The notes under the pieces: model-generated | What the model saw: the letters and a program-made list of their open reading frames with translations, nothing else | What the model was told of the DNA's origin: nothing | The model's database searches: none | Shown here: positions 54,376 through 63,534 of the stretch, in pieces | Layout: each line of letters starts with the position of its first letter | Position numbering within the stretch: position 1 is the first letter of the stretch | Assembly (NCBI GenBank): GCA_929200255.1 | Contig: CAKMYZ010000001.1 | Coordinates: 248,001 to 312,000, forward strand | DNA: 64,000 bases | Reading direction: 5' to 3' | Origin: an uncultured Alphaproteobacteria bacterium | Lineage (GTDB): Bacteria; Pseudomonadota; Alphaproteobacteria; Rhodobacterales; Rhodobacteraceae | Translations under genes and position numbers: made by a program

Positions 54376-55642
54376 GCAGCTGGAGGCGTTGCCCTATCTG
54401 TTCGAGTTCTGGGCGATGCCGCATCAGGTGCCGCCCGAGGGCGATTGGCGGTCCTGGGTCATTCTGGGAGGGCGCGGCGCGGGCAAGACCCGCGCCGGCG
54501 CTGAGTGGGTCCGCTGCATGATTGAAGGACCAACGCCCCATGCCCCGGGCCGTGCCCGCCGGGTGGCACTGGTGGGGGAAACCATGGATCAGGCCCGCGA
54601 GGTCATGGTGTTTGGTGACAGTGGCATTCTATCGATTTGCCCACCTGACCGCCGCCCGGAATGGGTGGCTGGGCGCAAGTTGCTGGTCTGGCCCAACGGG
54701 GCGCAGGCGCAACTTTTTTCTGCCTATGATCCCGAAAGCCTGCGCGGACCGCAGTTTGATGCGGCCTGGGCGGATGAATTGGCAAAGTGGCCCAAGGCTG
54801 CGGATACCTGGGATATGTTGCAGTTTGGGTTGCGGTTGGGGGATGCCCCGCGCGCTTGTGTGACAACGACCCCGCGCCGGTCAGAGATGCTTCGGGATTT
54901 GCTGGAGCGTGCCGGGACCGTTGTGACCCATGCACCGACACAGGCAAACCGGGCCAATCTGGCTGCCAGCTTTCTTGCGGAAATCGAGGCGCGCTACGGC
55001 GGCACGTCGCTGGGGCGGCAGGAAATGGACGGCGTGATGTTACGGGACGTTGAGGGCGCGCTGTGGTCGGCGGACGACCTGGCGCGTTGTCAGGTGGCTG
55101 AGGCGCCCGCTTGTGACCGCATTGTGGTGGCCGTTGATCCACCTGCGGGCTCTCACGCGGGAACGGATGACTGCGGCATCATCGTGGCTGGTGTCACGAT
55201 GAAAGGTCCGGTGCAGGATTGGCAGGCTATTGTGCTGGAAGATGCCAGTGTGTCCGCGTCACGCCCTACGCAATGGGCAGAGGCGGCTGTGGCAGCATTT
55301 CATCGGCACAATGCCGACCGCCTGATCGCAGAGGTCAATCAGGGCGGTGATATGGTTGAGACCGTGATCCGCGGTGTTGATCCGCTGGTCCCTTACCGGT
55401 CGGTGCATGCGGCCAAAGGCAAGGTCGCGCGCGCTGAACCGGCGGCGGCACTCTATGAACAAGGCCGTGTCACCCATTTGCGCGGGTTGGCTGCTTTGGA
55501 AGATCAGATGGCGCTGATGTCCACACGCGGGTTTGCGGGCAAGGGATCGCCAGACCGCGTCGATGCGCTGGTGTGGGCCTTGTATGACCTGCTGCTTGAG
55601 CCGGCCAAAACATGGCGAAACCCCACTATACGCGGTCTTTGA
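54284..55642 (+). CDS. GTA terminase large subunit g2
   Basis: 452-aa packaging ATPase/nuclease. Walker A is ILGGRGAGKTRAGAEW (about residue 60), Walker B FDAAWADELAKW, and the nuclease part starts with VAVDPPAGSHAGTDDCG. In GTA biology it packages random host DNA. The start is uncertain: ATG at 54284 overlaps g1 by 92 bases; TTG at 54317 or 54356 (the latter with AAGG ahead) would shorten the overlap. Codon use is ordinary. Confidence 0.93.
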   Translation: MTRSGLKSGANLIASERASTQKAFLSDLTDKQLEALPYLFEFWAMPHQVPPEGDWRSWVILGGRGAGKTRAGAEWVRCMIEGPTPHAPGRARRVALVGETMDQAREVMVFGDSGILSICPPDRRPEWVAGRKLLVWPNGAQAQLFSAYDPESLRGPQFDAAWADELAKWPKAADTWDMLQFGLRLGDAPRACVTTTPRRSEMLRDLLERAGTVVTHAPTQANRANLAASFLAEIEARYGGTSLGRQEMDGVMLRDVEGALWSADDLARCQVAEAPACDRIVVAVDPPAGSHAGTDDCGIIVAGVTMKGPVQDWQAIVLEDASVSASRPTQWAEAAVAAFHRHNADRLIAEVNQGGDMVETVIRGVDPLVPYRSVHAAKGKVARAEPAAALYEQGRVTHLRGLAALEDQMALMSTRGFAGKGSPDRVDALVWALYDLLLEPAKTWRNPTIRGL

Positions 55643-55648
55643 GGGTGT

Positions 55649-55668
55649 TGCGCGCGGTGCCGCGCGCA
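55649..55668 (+). other. Strong hairpin in the g2-g3 gap
   Basis: TGCGCGCGG-TG-CCGCGCGCA, a perfect 9-bp stem starting 7 bases after the g2 stop. No T tract follows. The outer bases GGG/CCCC may extend it. It lies in the largest gap of the head genes. Confidence 0.6.
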
Positions 55669-55754
55669 GCCCCAACCTTTCTCTAAGCCCTTTAAGCGAA
55701 ATTGTTTTTCGTGAACTGCAGACGGTCACCCCCGACCGGCACGAGGAGTTTTGA

Positions 55755-56936
55755 ATGTTTGATTTTTTGACCCGTACGCAGCCAAAGGCACCTGTGATTG
55801 AGGCCAAAGCCTCGGCCACGGGTCGCGTGATGGCGATGTCCGGTGCCGGTCGCGTGGCCTGGTCGCCACGCGATGTTGTGTCACTGACCAAGGCCGGTTT
55901 TACCGGCAATCCCATCGGCTTTCGCGCCGTCAAGATGATTGCAGAGGCCGCAGCGTCCCTGCCAATGGTCGTGCAGGACGCTGACCGCCGTTATGACACC
56001 CATCCGGTGCAGGCGTTGATGGCGCGCCCCAATGGTGGGCAGGGCCGTGCCGAACTGCTTGAGGCGCTGTTTGGGCAGGTTCTGCTGACTGGCAATGGCT
56101 ATGTTGAGGCCGTCGCGGATGAGGGTCTGCCGGTTGAGTTGCATGTGTTGCGCTCTGACAGAATGTCCGTTGTCCCCGGCGCTGATGGCTGGCCTGCTGG
56201 GTATGCGTATCAGGTGAACGGGCGCAAGCATCGCTTTGCCATCACTGAGGGGCATAGCCCCATCTGCCATATCAAGAGCTTTCATCCGCAAGACGATCAC
56301 TATGGGTTCTCTGCCATTCAGGCCGCCGCCGCTGCGATTGATGTGCACAATGCCGCGTCGCGCTGGTCTAAGGCCTTGTTGGACAACGCCGCGCGCCCCT
56401 CTGGTGCGATTGTCTACAAGGGGGCTGACGGTCAGTCTTCGTTGAGCGCCGACCAATATGACCGCCTGCTGGGTGAGATGGAAACGCAGCACCAAGGGGC
56501 CCGCAACGCAGGTCGCCCAATGCTACTTGAAGGGGGGCTTGATTGGAAACCGATGGGGTTCTCACCCTCGGACATGGAATTCCAAAAGACCAAAGAGGCC
56601 GCCGCGCGCGAGATTTCCGTGGCATTTGGTGTGCCGCCGATGCTGCTGGGTATTCCCGGCGACGCAACCTATGCGAATTATCAAGAGGCGAACCGCGCCT
56701 TCTATCGCCTGACGGTGCTGCCACTGGCGACACGTGTCATGTCTGCACTTGCTGACTGGTTGTCGGACTATGCGGATGAACGGGTCGATTTGCGGCCCGA
56801 TCTGGACCAGATCCCCGCACTTTCGGCAGAGCGTGACGCGCAGTGGCGGCGTGTGTCGGAGGCTGCATTTTTGACGGATGCGGAAAAGCGATCTTTGCTG
56901 GGCCTGCCAACGCTGGAGGTCGGTGATGGGCAGTAA
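55755..56936 (+). CDS. GTA portal protein g3
   Basis: 393-aa HK97-type portal protein through which DNA enters the capsid. The segment VALxxxG-NPIGFRAVKMIAEAAAS, FHPQDDHYGFSAIQAA and VAFGVPPMLLGIPGDATYANYQEANRAF are hallmarks. Length normal. The start ATG follows GGAG. The next gene overlaps its end by 11 bases. Confidence 0.95.
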   Translation: MFDFLTRTQPKAPVIEAKASATGRVMAMSGAGRVAWSPRDVVSLTKAGFTGNPIGFRAVKMIAEAAASLPMVVQDADRRYDTHPVQALMARPNGGQGRAELLEALFGQVLLTGNGYVEAVADEGLPVELHVLRSDRMSVVPGADGWPAGYAYQVNGRKHRFAITEGHSPICHIKSFHPQDDHYGFSAIQAAAAAIDVHNAASRWSKALLDNAARPSGAIVYKGADGQSSLSADQYDRLLGEMETQHQGARNAGRPMLLEGGLDWKPMGFSPSDMEFQKTKEAAAREISVAFGVPPMLLGIPGDATYANYQEANRAFYRLTVLPLATRVMSALADWLSDYADERVDLRPDLDQIPALSAERDAQWRRVSEAAFLTDAEKRSLLGLPTLEVGDGQ

Positions 56937-57138
56937 GATTGTCGATATCACAGGTCAGCCGCGCGCGGACACACCACCACCTGTGTCTGACTTCTGGTTC
57001 GCCCAGGTTGATGTGCGTCTGGGCCGGATCGAATGCATGGTGTCGCGGCTGGAATGGCAGATCTGGTTGATCGTCTGTGGCTGTGCCGGGGTGCTCGTTT
57101 TGGAAATTGTAGGCGCGCTTGCTGGGAGAACAGGATGA
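56926..57138 (+). CDS. GTA g3.5 small membrane protein
   Basis: 70-aa protein from ATG at 56926 with GGAGG ahead. It has a soluble head (SKIVDITGQPRADTPPPVSDFW) and one C-terminal helix (IWLIVCGCAGVLVLEIVGAL). Position and size equal GTA g3.5, whose function is unknown. Overlaps g3 by 11 and g4 by 4 bases. Confidence 0.85.
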   Translation: MGSKIVDITGQPRADTPPPVSDFWFAQVDVRLGRIECMVSRLEWQIWLIVCGCAGVLVLEIVGALAGRTG

Positions 57139-57665
57139 ATTTGGAACATAAATTTTGCACGTTGGGGGCCGAGGTGACGGTGACTGACGGTACGACGATC
57201 AGCGGCTATGCGTCCCTGTTTGGTGCCGCCGATCAAGGTGGCGATACCGTTGAACGGGGTGCCTATGGCGCGTCACTGGCCAAGGGTCGCGGCATCAAGA
57301 TGCTGTGGCAACATGACCCGGCCCAACCGATTGGCGTCTGGGACGAGGTGCAAGAAGATGACAAGGGGCTTTGGGTTAAAGGCCGTCTGCTGACGGATGT
57401 GGCTAAGGGTCGCGAAGCGGCATCGCTGATTGCGGCCAAGGCCATTGACGGGCTGTCCATCGGATACCGCACCGTGAAGGCCCGCAAGAACGACAAGGGT
57501 GGGAGGCTATTGTCAGAGCTTGAGCTATGGGAGGTGTCTTTGGTGACATTCCCGATGCTTCCCGATGCGCGTGTGGGGGCCAAGGGCGATGATCCTGCGG
57601 CACAGGCACTGCGCGAGATGGCTGCCGCCTTCGAGGGTGCGCGCCAAATGATGGCGCGGGACTAA
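57135..57665 (+). CDS. GTA prohead protease g4
   Basis: 176-aa HK97-type serine protease that matures the capsid. Catalytic His in WQHDPAQPIG and Ser in IDGLSIGYRTV. The N-terminus SGYASLFGAADQGGD is typical. Overlaps g3.5 by 4 bases. The upstream frame to 57033 is not part of it. Confidence 0.95.
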   Translation: MNLEHKFCTLGAEVTVTDGTTISGYASLFGAADQGGDTVERGAYGASLAKGRGIKMLWQHDPAQPIGVWDEVQEDDKGLWVKGRLLTDVAKGREAASLIAAKAIDGLSIGYRTVKARKNDKGGRLLSELELWEVSLVTFPMLPDARVGAKGDDPAAQALREMAAAFEGARQMMARD

Positions 57666-57698
57666 CCCCGCCCCGAACTTCCAGAAAAGGATCAAGTG

Positions 57699-58880
57699 AT
57701 GGATGTAACTGAGACAAAGTCTCGGGCCGGGGAAGATGTGTCTCCCGCCCAGGCACTGAACACGGCGATGACCGGGTTCATGGCCGACTTCAAAGATTTT
57801 TCCCACGGCGTGACTGCCAAACTTCAAAAACAGGATGACCGGATGAACAAGCTGGACCGTAAGACAATGATCAATGCCCGCCCCGCGCTGGCACAGGCGG
57901 CTGCCGAGGATGCACCGCACCAAAAGGCCTTTGCTGCTTACCTGCGCTCTGGCGATGACGAGGGGTTGCGCGGGCTGGAACTGGAAGGCAAGGCCCTGGG
58001 CACTGCGGTGGCCGCTGATGGTGGTTATCTGGTTGACCCGCAGACATCTGATGCGATCCAAAGCACGCTGTCCTCTACGGCGTCGATCCGGGCGATCGCC
58101 AGCGTCGTGAACGTCGATGCGACATCCTATGACGTGCTGATTGATCATTCCGAAATGGGTGCGGGCTGGGCGACCGAGGCCGGTGCCGTTACCGAAACTG
58201 ACACACCCCAGATTGAGCGGATCAGCATCCCATTGCACGAGCTTTCTGCACTGCCCAAGGCATCCCAGCGCCTGCTGGATGACAGCGCCTTTGACATTGA
58301 AGGCTGGCTGGCTGGCCGCATCGCCGACAAGTTTGCCCGCTCGGAGGCTGATGCGTTCATCAACGGCGACGGCGTCGACAAGCCCACAGGCCTGCTGACC
58401 TACCCAACGGTTGATGATCTGTCCTGGTCCTGGGGCAACCTTGGCTATGTCGTATCCGAAACTGCCGGCGGTATTACCCGCGCAGATCCAATCGTCGATC
58501 TTGTCTATGCGCTGGGTGCGGAATACCGCGCCAATGCAACATTCGTCATGAATTCGCGCACCGCAGGTCACATCCGCAAGCTCAAAGACAACGATGGTCG
58601 TTTTGTCTGGCTCGACGGCATTGCCGAGGGTGAGCCGGCCCGCCTGATGGGCTACCGCGTGATGATCTGCGAAGACATGCCCGACATCGCCAACGACAGC
58701 TTGTCGATTGCGTTTGGTGATTTCAGCGCGGGCTACACCGTGGCCGAACGCCCGGATCTGCGCGTGTTGCGCGACCCATTCTCGGCCAAGCCACATGTGC
58801 TGTTCTATGCAACCAAGCGTGTGGGCGGTGCAGTCAGCGACTTTGCAGCGATCAAATTAATGCAGTTCTCGGCAAGCTAA
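57699..58880 (+). CDS. GTA major capsid protein g5
   Basis: 393-aa HK97-fold capsid protein. An N-terminal helical scaffold/delta region (DFKDFSHGVTAKLQKQDDRMNKLD) is removed by g4; mature part from about residue 100 (LGTAVAADGGYLVDPQTSD). RPDLRVLRDPFSAKPHVLFYATKRVGG is the P-domain end. AAAAGG ahead of ATG; a GTG is three bases earlier. Confidence 0.97.
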   Translation: MDVTETKSRAGEDVSPAQALNTAMTGFMADFKDFSHGVTAKLQKQDDRMNKLDRKTMINARPALAQAAAEDAPHQKAFAAYLRSGDDEGLRGLELEGKALGTAVAADGGYLVDPQTSDAIQSTLSSTASIRAIASVVNVDATSYDVLIDHSEMGAGWATEAGAVTETDTPQIERISIPLHELSALPKASQRLLDDSAFDIEGWLAGRIADKFARSEADAFINGDGVDKPTGLLTYPTVDDLSWSWGNLGYVVSETAGGITRADPIVDLVYALGAEYRANATFVMNSRTAGHIRKLKDNDGRFVWLDGIAEGEPARLMGYRVMICEDMPDIANDSLSIAFGDFSAGYTVAERPDLRVLRDPFSAKPHVLFYATKRVGGAVSDFAAIKLMQFSAS

Positions 58881-58895
58881 CGCTTTGCCGTGATC

Positions 58896-58921
58896 GGGTA
58901 CGGCCCTGTTGGGGCGTGCCC
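58896..58921 (+). other. Hairpin downstream of the capsid gene
   Basis: GGGTACGGCCC-TGTT-GGGGCGTGCCC: 11-bp stem with one mismatch and one G-U pair. No T tract. Such stems after capsid genes can stabilise the upstream mRNA or limit read-through. Confidence 0.6.
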
Positions 58922-59050
58922 TCCCCGGATGCGCATCAGGCAATCCTTCGCATTGTCTAGCTATTCCCTTCCGTCCGAGCAATGCGGGGGGCATGCGCAT
59001 CCGGGCCCTATTTGCCAACCAGTTGGCCACGTGATTTTCGGAGTAATTCC

Positions 59051-59650
59051 ATGATGTTAGTCGAAGAGACCACTGTGCCCCTGTCTGCACTTCCGGTCGC
59101 TGAATTCAAAGACCATTTGCGCCTTGGATCGGGGTTTTCCGACGATGGAGTTCAGGATGCGGTGCTGGAAAGCTATCTGCGGGCCAGCATGGCAGCGATT
59201 GAAGCGCGCACCGGTAAGGTCCTGTTGGAACGCGAGTTCAGCTGGACCCTGACCGCCTGGCGCGATACGCGCCGGCAGCCGTTACCGATTGCCCCTGTCA
59301 GTGCCGTCGGTGCCGTGATCATGACGGATATGCAGGGTGTTGAGGCGATCGTTGATGACAGCCGCTGGACGCTTGAGCCGGATATACAACGCCCCGCGCT
59401 GCTGGCCGCTGGCACTAGCCTGCCCGGCGTTCCAAACGGTGGTTCGGTCAAGATCGGGCTGCTGGCGGGCTATGGGCCCGAATGGACCGATCTGCCTGCC
59501 GATCTGGCGCAGGCTGTCATGCTGCTGGGTGCGCATTTCTATGAATATCGTCACGATGCCACGTGCAACACACATGCGATGCCGATGGGCGTGCAAAGCC
59601 TGATCGAGCGCTACCGCACCGTGCGCCTGTTCATGGGGGGCCGCACATGA
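59051..59650 (+). CDS. GTA head-tail adaptor g6
   Basis: 199-aa connector protein (gp6/DUF-type head-tail adaptor, HK97 gp6 family; phage_chp TIGR02215-like). Start MMLVEETTVPLSALPVAEFKDHLRL after GGAGTAATTCC. The core VLESYLRASMAAIEARTGKVLL and the terminal EYRHDAT are family-like. Overlaps g7 by 4 bases. Confidence 0.9.
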   Translation: MMLVEETTVPLSALPVAEFKDHLRLGSGFSDDGVQDAVLESYLRASMAAIEARTGKVLLEREFSWTLTAWRDTRRQPLPIAPVSAVGAVIMTDMQGVEAIVDDSRWTLEPDIQRPALLAAGTSLPGVPNGGSVKIGLLAGYGPEWTDLPADLAQAVMLLGAHFYEYRHDATCNTHAMPMGVQSLIERYRTVRLFMGGRT

Positions 59651-59985
59651 ACGCCCCCCGGTTGAACCGCTCGTTGGTGCTGGAGGCTCCGATCAAGACG
59701 ACCGATGGGGCCGGTGGTTACACCCGCGATTGGCAGCCTTTGGGCGTCCTTTGGGCCGAGCTGAAAGCTGGGTCAGGGCGCGAGGTTGCCGCATCTTCAG
59801 CGACGATTTCCCGCGTGCCTTACCGGATTACGGTACGTGCCGCCCCCTATGGTGCCGCGTCCCGTCCAACAGCCGGTCAGCGGTTTCGTGATGGCGCGCG
59901 CCTGTTTCACATCAATGCCGTGGCGGAAAGGGGCGTCGAGGCGCAGTTCCTGACCTGTCATGCCGAAGAGGAGATCGCATCATGA
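59647..59985 (+). CDS. GTA head closure (stopper) protein g7
   Basis: 112-aa protein of the phage head-tail joining family: RSLVLEAPIKTTDGAGGYTRDWQPLGVLWAELKAGSG followed by strands RVPYRITVRAAP and FHINAVAERG. In the R. capsulatus GTA structure g7 is the stopper. Overlaps g6 and g8 by 4 bases each. Confidence 0.9.
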   Translation: MNAPRLNRSLVLEAPIKTTDGAGGYTRDWQPLGVLWAELKAGSGREVAASSATISRVPYRITVRAAPYGAASRPTAGQRFRDGARLFHINAVAERGVEAQFLTCHAEEEIAS

Positions 59986-60395
59986 GCTATGCTGTTGCTG
60001 CGGCCTTGCAATCGGCTGTTTACCAACGCCTTGCGGATGATCCTACATTGGATGCGCTTGTTGGCGATGCGATCTATGATGCGCTGCCCTCGGGCACGCT
60101 GCCGCCACTTTATGTGGTGCTGGGCGCGGAAGATGTGCGCGATGCCTCCGACAAGACCGGCGGCGGGGCGCAACATAGCTTTACCGTGTCCGTTTTGACC
60201 GAAAGTGCCGGGTTTGCCACCGCCAAAGCCGCTGCTGCTGCGGTGAGCGATGCCTTAGTTGATGCGCCTCTGACGCTGGACCGGGGATCCCTTGTTTCGC
60301 TGAACTTCTACAAGGCCAAAGCGGCCCGGATCGGCACCGGGGCCATGCGCCAGATCAACCTCATTTTCCGTGCCCGCGTGGCGGATGACACGTAA
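59982..60395 (+). CDS. GTA tail terminator g8
   Basis: 137-aa DUF3168 protein (tail completion). ALQSAVYQRLADDPTLDALVGDAIYDALP, LPPLYVVLGAEDVRDASD and the terminal MRQINLIFRARV are the family's pattern. A 30-base gap with AAGGAG follows before g9. Confidence 0.92.
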   Translation: MSYAVAAALQSAVYQRLADDPTLDALVGDAIYDALPSGTLPPLYVVLGAEDVRDASDKTGGGAQHSFTVSVLTESAGFATAKAAAAAVSDALVDAPLTLDRGSLVSLNFYKAKAARIGTGAMRQINLIFRARVADDT

Positions 60396-60425
60396 TTCAC
60401 CAAATCTATTCAAGGAGTAAGCCTG

Positions 60426-60842
60426 ATGGCTGCACAAAATGGCAAGGACCTTTTGGTCAAGATCGATATGACCGGCAATGGGCTGTTTGAAACGGCGGCA
60501 GGCCTGCGTGCGACGCGGATCAGTCTCAATGCGGAAACGGTTGATGTGACCTCGCTGGAAAGCACGGGCGGCTGGCGGCAGTTGCTGGGCGGGGCTGGTG
60601 TGAAAACCGCGAGCATTTCGGGCTCTGGGGTGTTCAAGGATGAAGATACAGATGAGCGCGCGCGCCAGATCTTCTTTGATGGCGAAACACCGGATTTCCA
60701 GGTGATTGTGCCGGGCTTCGGCACGCTTGAGGGTGCGTTTCAGATCACATCAATCGAATATGCGGGGTCGCACAACGGCGAGGCGACATATGAACTGTCG
60801 CTGGCCTCTGCGGGTGAGCTGACCTTTGTGGCGCTGATCTGA
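60426..60842 (+). CDS. GTA major tail protein g9
   Basis: 138-aa tail tube protein (phage major tail, TP901-1 type). AAQNGKDLLVKIDMTGNG at the start and TSLESTGGWRQLLGGAGVKTASISGSGVF are the hallmarks. Strong AAGGAGTAAGCCTG ahead of ATG fits its high copy in the particle. Overlaps g10 by one base. Confidence 0.95.
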   Translation: MAAQNGKDLLVKIDMTGNGLFETAAGLRATRISLNAETVDVTSLESTGGWRQLLGGAGVKTASISGSGVFKDEDTDERARQIFFDGETPDFQVIVPGFGTLEGAFQITSIEYAGSHNGEATYELSLASAGELTFVALI

Positions 60843-61156
60843 TGGCGAACCCGTGGGCCGGTGAAGTGAGCGTCGTGATTGATGGGCAAAGCCATTGTTG
60901 CAAGCTGACGCTTGGCTCCATGGCAGAGCTTGAGTCCGGCCTGGGCGAAGGGTCGATTGTGGACCTGATCCGCCGGTTTGAAGGCGCCGACTTTTCCAGT
61001 GCGGATGTGCTGGCCGTGGTCGTGGCAGGGTTGCGCGGCGGCGGCTGGCAGGGCACCGCGACTGACCTGATGACAGCCGAGATCGCGGGGGGGCCTGTGG
61101 CGGCGGCAAAGGCTGCCGCCTTGATGCTTGCCCGTGCCTTTGCGCCGCCGCCATGA
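60842..61156 (+). CDS. GTA g10 tail assembly protein
   Basis: 104-aa GTA family protein (gene transfer agent gp10, DUF3356-like). ANPWAGEVSVVIDGQSHCCKLTLGSMAELESGLG is the standard N-terminus. With g10.1 it probably acts like the lambda gpG/gpGT chaperones. Overlaps g10.1 by 4 bases. Confidence 0.9.
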   Translation: MANPWAGEVSVVIDGQSHCCKLTLGSMAELESGLGEGSIVDLIRRFEGADFSSADVLAVVVAGLRGGGWQGTATDLMTAEIAGGPVAAAKAAALMLARAFAPPP

Positions 61157-61356
61157 CGGGCCTCGATTGGCGCGGATTGATGCATGCAGGCCTACACGGC
61201 TTGCGTCTGCGGCCGGCGGAATTCTGGGCGCTGACCCCCGCAGAGCTGCAAATGATGCTGGGTGAGACCCGCGCGGCGGCGCCCATGGCGCGTGATCAGT
61301 TGGATACGCTGCTGCGCGATTTCCCTGACCAGATGAAGGACGATGCAAATGGATGA
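61153..61356 (+). CDS. GTA tail assembly chaperone g10.1
   Basis: 67-aa protein (phage tail assembly chaperone, DUF2376-like). MTGLDWRGLMHAGLHGLRLRPAEFWALTPAE shows the family pattern RxxPxxFWxLTPxE. Overlaps g10 by 4 bases and g11 by 8. Confidence 0.88.
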   Translation: MTGLDWRGLMHAGLHGLRLRPAEFWALTPAELQMMLGETRAAAPMARDQLDTLLRDFPDQMKDDANG

Positions 61357-62011
61357 GATCGACAAGCTGGACGCGCTGGAAAGCGATGTGTCAGCGCTGG
61401 AACAGACGTTGGGCGATACTGCCGCGATGACATCGGCGTTTTCCGATCAGCTGCGCGATATGCAGGGCAGTCTGGCCGAGACGACACGTGACCTGGGCAA
61501 TCTGGAACGTGGGTTTTCGCGCGGGCTGCGCAGTGCTTTTGACGGGTTGGTGCTGGATGGGCGCGCCCTGTCGGATGTCCTGGGTGGTTTGGCCCAAAGC
61601 ATGGTCAGCACCGCCTATTCTGCCGCCATCAACCCGGTCACGGACCATTTTGGCGGCTTGCTGGCGGATGGTTTGAATGCCGCCGTCTCTGGGCTGATGC
61701 CCTTTGCCGATGGAGGGTCGTTCTCGCAGGGTCGCGTCATGCCTTTTGCCAAAGGTGGGGTGGTCAGCAGCCCCACGACATTCCCAATGCGCGGCGGCAC
61801 TGGCCTTATGGGTGAAGCGGGACCAGAGGCGATTATGCCCCTGGCGCGTGGTGCTGATGGGCGGTTGGGTGTGCAGGGGGCGGGCGGCGGCGGTGCTGTC
61901 ACTGTGAACATGAACATCAATACACCTGACGTGCAGGGCTTTCAGCGCAGTCGCGGCCAGATCGCCACCCAGATGGCGCGTGCCTTGGGCCGCAGCCACC
62001 GCCACCGCTAG
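61349..62011 (+). CDS. GTA tail tape measure protein g11
   Basis: 220-aa short tape measure protein, as expected for the short GTA tail. A coiled-coil start (DKLDALESDVSALEQTLGDTAAMTSAFSDQL), a central region and the C-terminal FADGGSFSQGRVMPFAKGGVVSSPT, MGEAGPEAIMPLARG motif typical of phage tape measures. An ATG at 61343 is also possible. Confidence 0.93.
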   Translation: MDEIDKLDALESDVSALEQTLGDTAAMTSAFSDQLRDMQGSLAETTRDLGNLERGFSRGLRSAFDGLVLDGRALSDVLGGLAQSMVSTAYSAAINPVTDHFGGLLADGLNAAVSGLMPFADGGSFSQGRVMPFAKGGVVSSPTTFPMRGGTGLMGEAGPEAIMPLARGADGRLGVQGAGGGGAVTVNMNINTPDVQGFQRSRGQIATQMARALGRSHRHR

Positions 62012-62020
62012 GAGCAGCCA

Positions 62021-62653
62021 ATGACATTTCATGATGTAAGATTTCCCGCCTCGCTAAGTTTTGGTGCTTTGGGCGGGCCCGAACGCCGCACCGAGATCGT
62101 GACGCTTGCCAATGGGTTCGAGGAACGCAACACGCCCTGGTCCCATGCCCGCCGCCGCTATGACGCTGGGATGGGCCTGCGGTCGCTGGATGACATCGAA
62201 ACGCTGATTGCGTTTTTTGAAGCGCGGCAGGGCCAGTTGATCGGGTTCCGCTGGAAGGACTGGAGCGACTATCAATCCTGTCGTCCGTCCTACGCCATTG
62301 AGGCCTCTGATCAGTGGATTGCGGCTGGCGATGAGGTCACAACCGTCTTTCAGTTGTGCAAGAACTACCGGTCCGGTGAAACGACTTATACCCGCCCCAT
62401 CACAAAACCTGTTGAAGGGTCTGTTCGGGTTGAGGTTGGCGGCACACGCCAGCGTCTGGGTGTTGATTTTGAGGTCGATTACAGCAAGGGCGAAATCACC
62501 TTTGTTGATGCGCCGGATGTTGGTGCGATCATCCGTGCCGGGTTTGAATTTGATGTGCCCGTCCGGTTTGATGTCGATGCGATCATGACATCCGTTTCCA
62601 GCTTTCAGGCAGGCGAAGTGCCCAATGTGCCTGTGGTGGAGGTCCGGATATGA
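62021..62653 (+). CDS. GTA distal tail protein g12
   Basis: 210-aa TIGR02217/DUF2460 protein. FHDVRFPASLSFGALGGPERRTEIV, NGFEERNTPWSHARRRYDAG and FRWKDWSDYQSC are fixed family blocks. Distal tail of the GTA particle. GGAG before ATG. Overlaps g13 by 4 bases. Confidence 0.96.
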   Translation: MTFHDVRFPASLSFGALGGPERRTEIVTLANGFEERNTPWSHARRRYDAGMGLRSLDDIETLIAFFEARQGQLIGFRWKDWSDYQSCRPSYAIEASDQWIAAGDEVTTVFQLCKNYRSGETTYTRPITKPVEGSVRVEVGGTRQRLGVDFEVDYSKGEITFVDAPDVGAIIRAGFEFDVPVRFDVDAIMTSVSSFQAGEVPNVPVVEVRI

Positions 62654-63534
62654 GCGCCTCTTCTCTGTTTGAACACCTGCAAACCGGTGCCACACATGTT
62701 TGCCACTGCTGGTCGGTCACCCGCCGTGATGGCCGCGTGATCGGGTTTACCGACCATGATCGCGCCTTGAGCTTTGAGGGTATCACCTTCTCGCCAGAGG
62801 CCGGGCTGAGCGCGCGGGCATTGGCCAGCAGCGCTGGCCTGTCGGTCAATAATACGGCCGCAATTGGGGTGCTGTCTTCGGACGCGATCACAGAGGCCGA
62901 TATCGCGGCTGGTCGCTATGACGGCGCTGAGGTTGCGGTTTGGTTGGTCTGCTGGGATGATGTCGCCGCCCGTCAAATGCGATTTCGCGGCCAATTGGGC
63001 GAGATCACGCGCCATGGCGGCGCGTTCGAGGCAGAGCTGTTGGGTCTGACAGAGGCGATCAATGAGCCGCAGGGCCGGTCATACCTCAAGACCTGCAGCG
63101 CCGTTCTGGGTGATGCGCGTTGTCAGTTTCAGACCAATGATCCGTCCTATATGATCACGATTCCGTTGGCTGCCGAAACGGACGGGCAGACATTTCGACT
63201 GCCAAGACTGCCGCTTTTTAATGCGCGCTGGTTTGAACATGGGATGCTTGAAGTCATCTCTGGGGCGGCACATGGGCTGCGCGGGGCAATTAAATCGGAT
63301 GCGATTGTGGATGATGCGCGGCAAATCGCGCTTTGGTCGCCGATTGCCGCGCCTTTGGTGGTTGGCGATACGGTGCGTTTGACCGCGGGATGTGACAAAC
63401 GTGCCGCGACCTGCCGAGAGAAATTCGCAAATTTCCTGAACTATCAGGGGTTCCCCGATATTCCCGGTGATGACTGGTTGTTAAGCGTACCACGTTCTGA
63501 TCAGGCCAAATCAGGCGGGAGCCTGAGTCGATGA
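62650..63534 (+). CDS. GTA baseplate hub protein g13
   Basis: 294-aa DUF2163/TIGR02218 protein. Two Cys pairs, in LKTCSAVLGDARCQF (about residues 145-165) and AGCDKRAATCREKFANFLNYQG (about 250-270), can hold the Fe-S cluster found in the R. capsulatus GTA hub. The end YQGFPDIPGDDW is canonical. Overlaps g14 by 4 bases. Confidence 0.94.
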   Translation: MSASSLFEHLQTGATHVCHCWSVTRRDGRVIGFTDHDRALSFEGITFSPEAGLSARALASSAGLSVNNTAAIGVLSSDAITEADIAAGRYDGAEVAVWLVCWDDVAARQMRFRGQLGEITRHGGAFEAELLGLTEAINEPQGRSYLKTCSAVLGDARCQFQTNDPSYMITIPLAAETDGQTFRLPRLPLFNARWFEHGMLEVISGAAHGLRGAIKSDAIVDDARQIALWSPIAAPLVVGDTVRLTAGCDKRAATCREKFANFLNYQGFPDIPGDDWLLSVPRSDQAKSGGSLSR

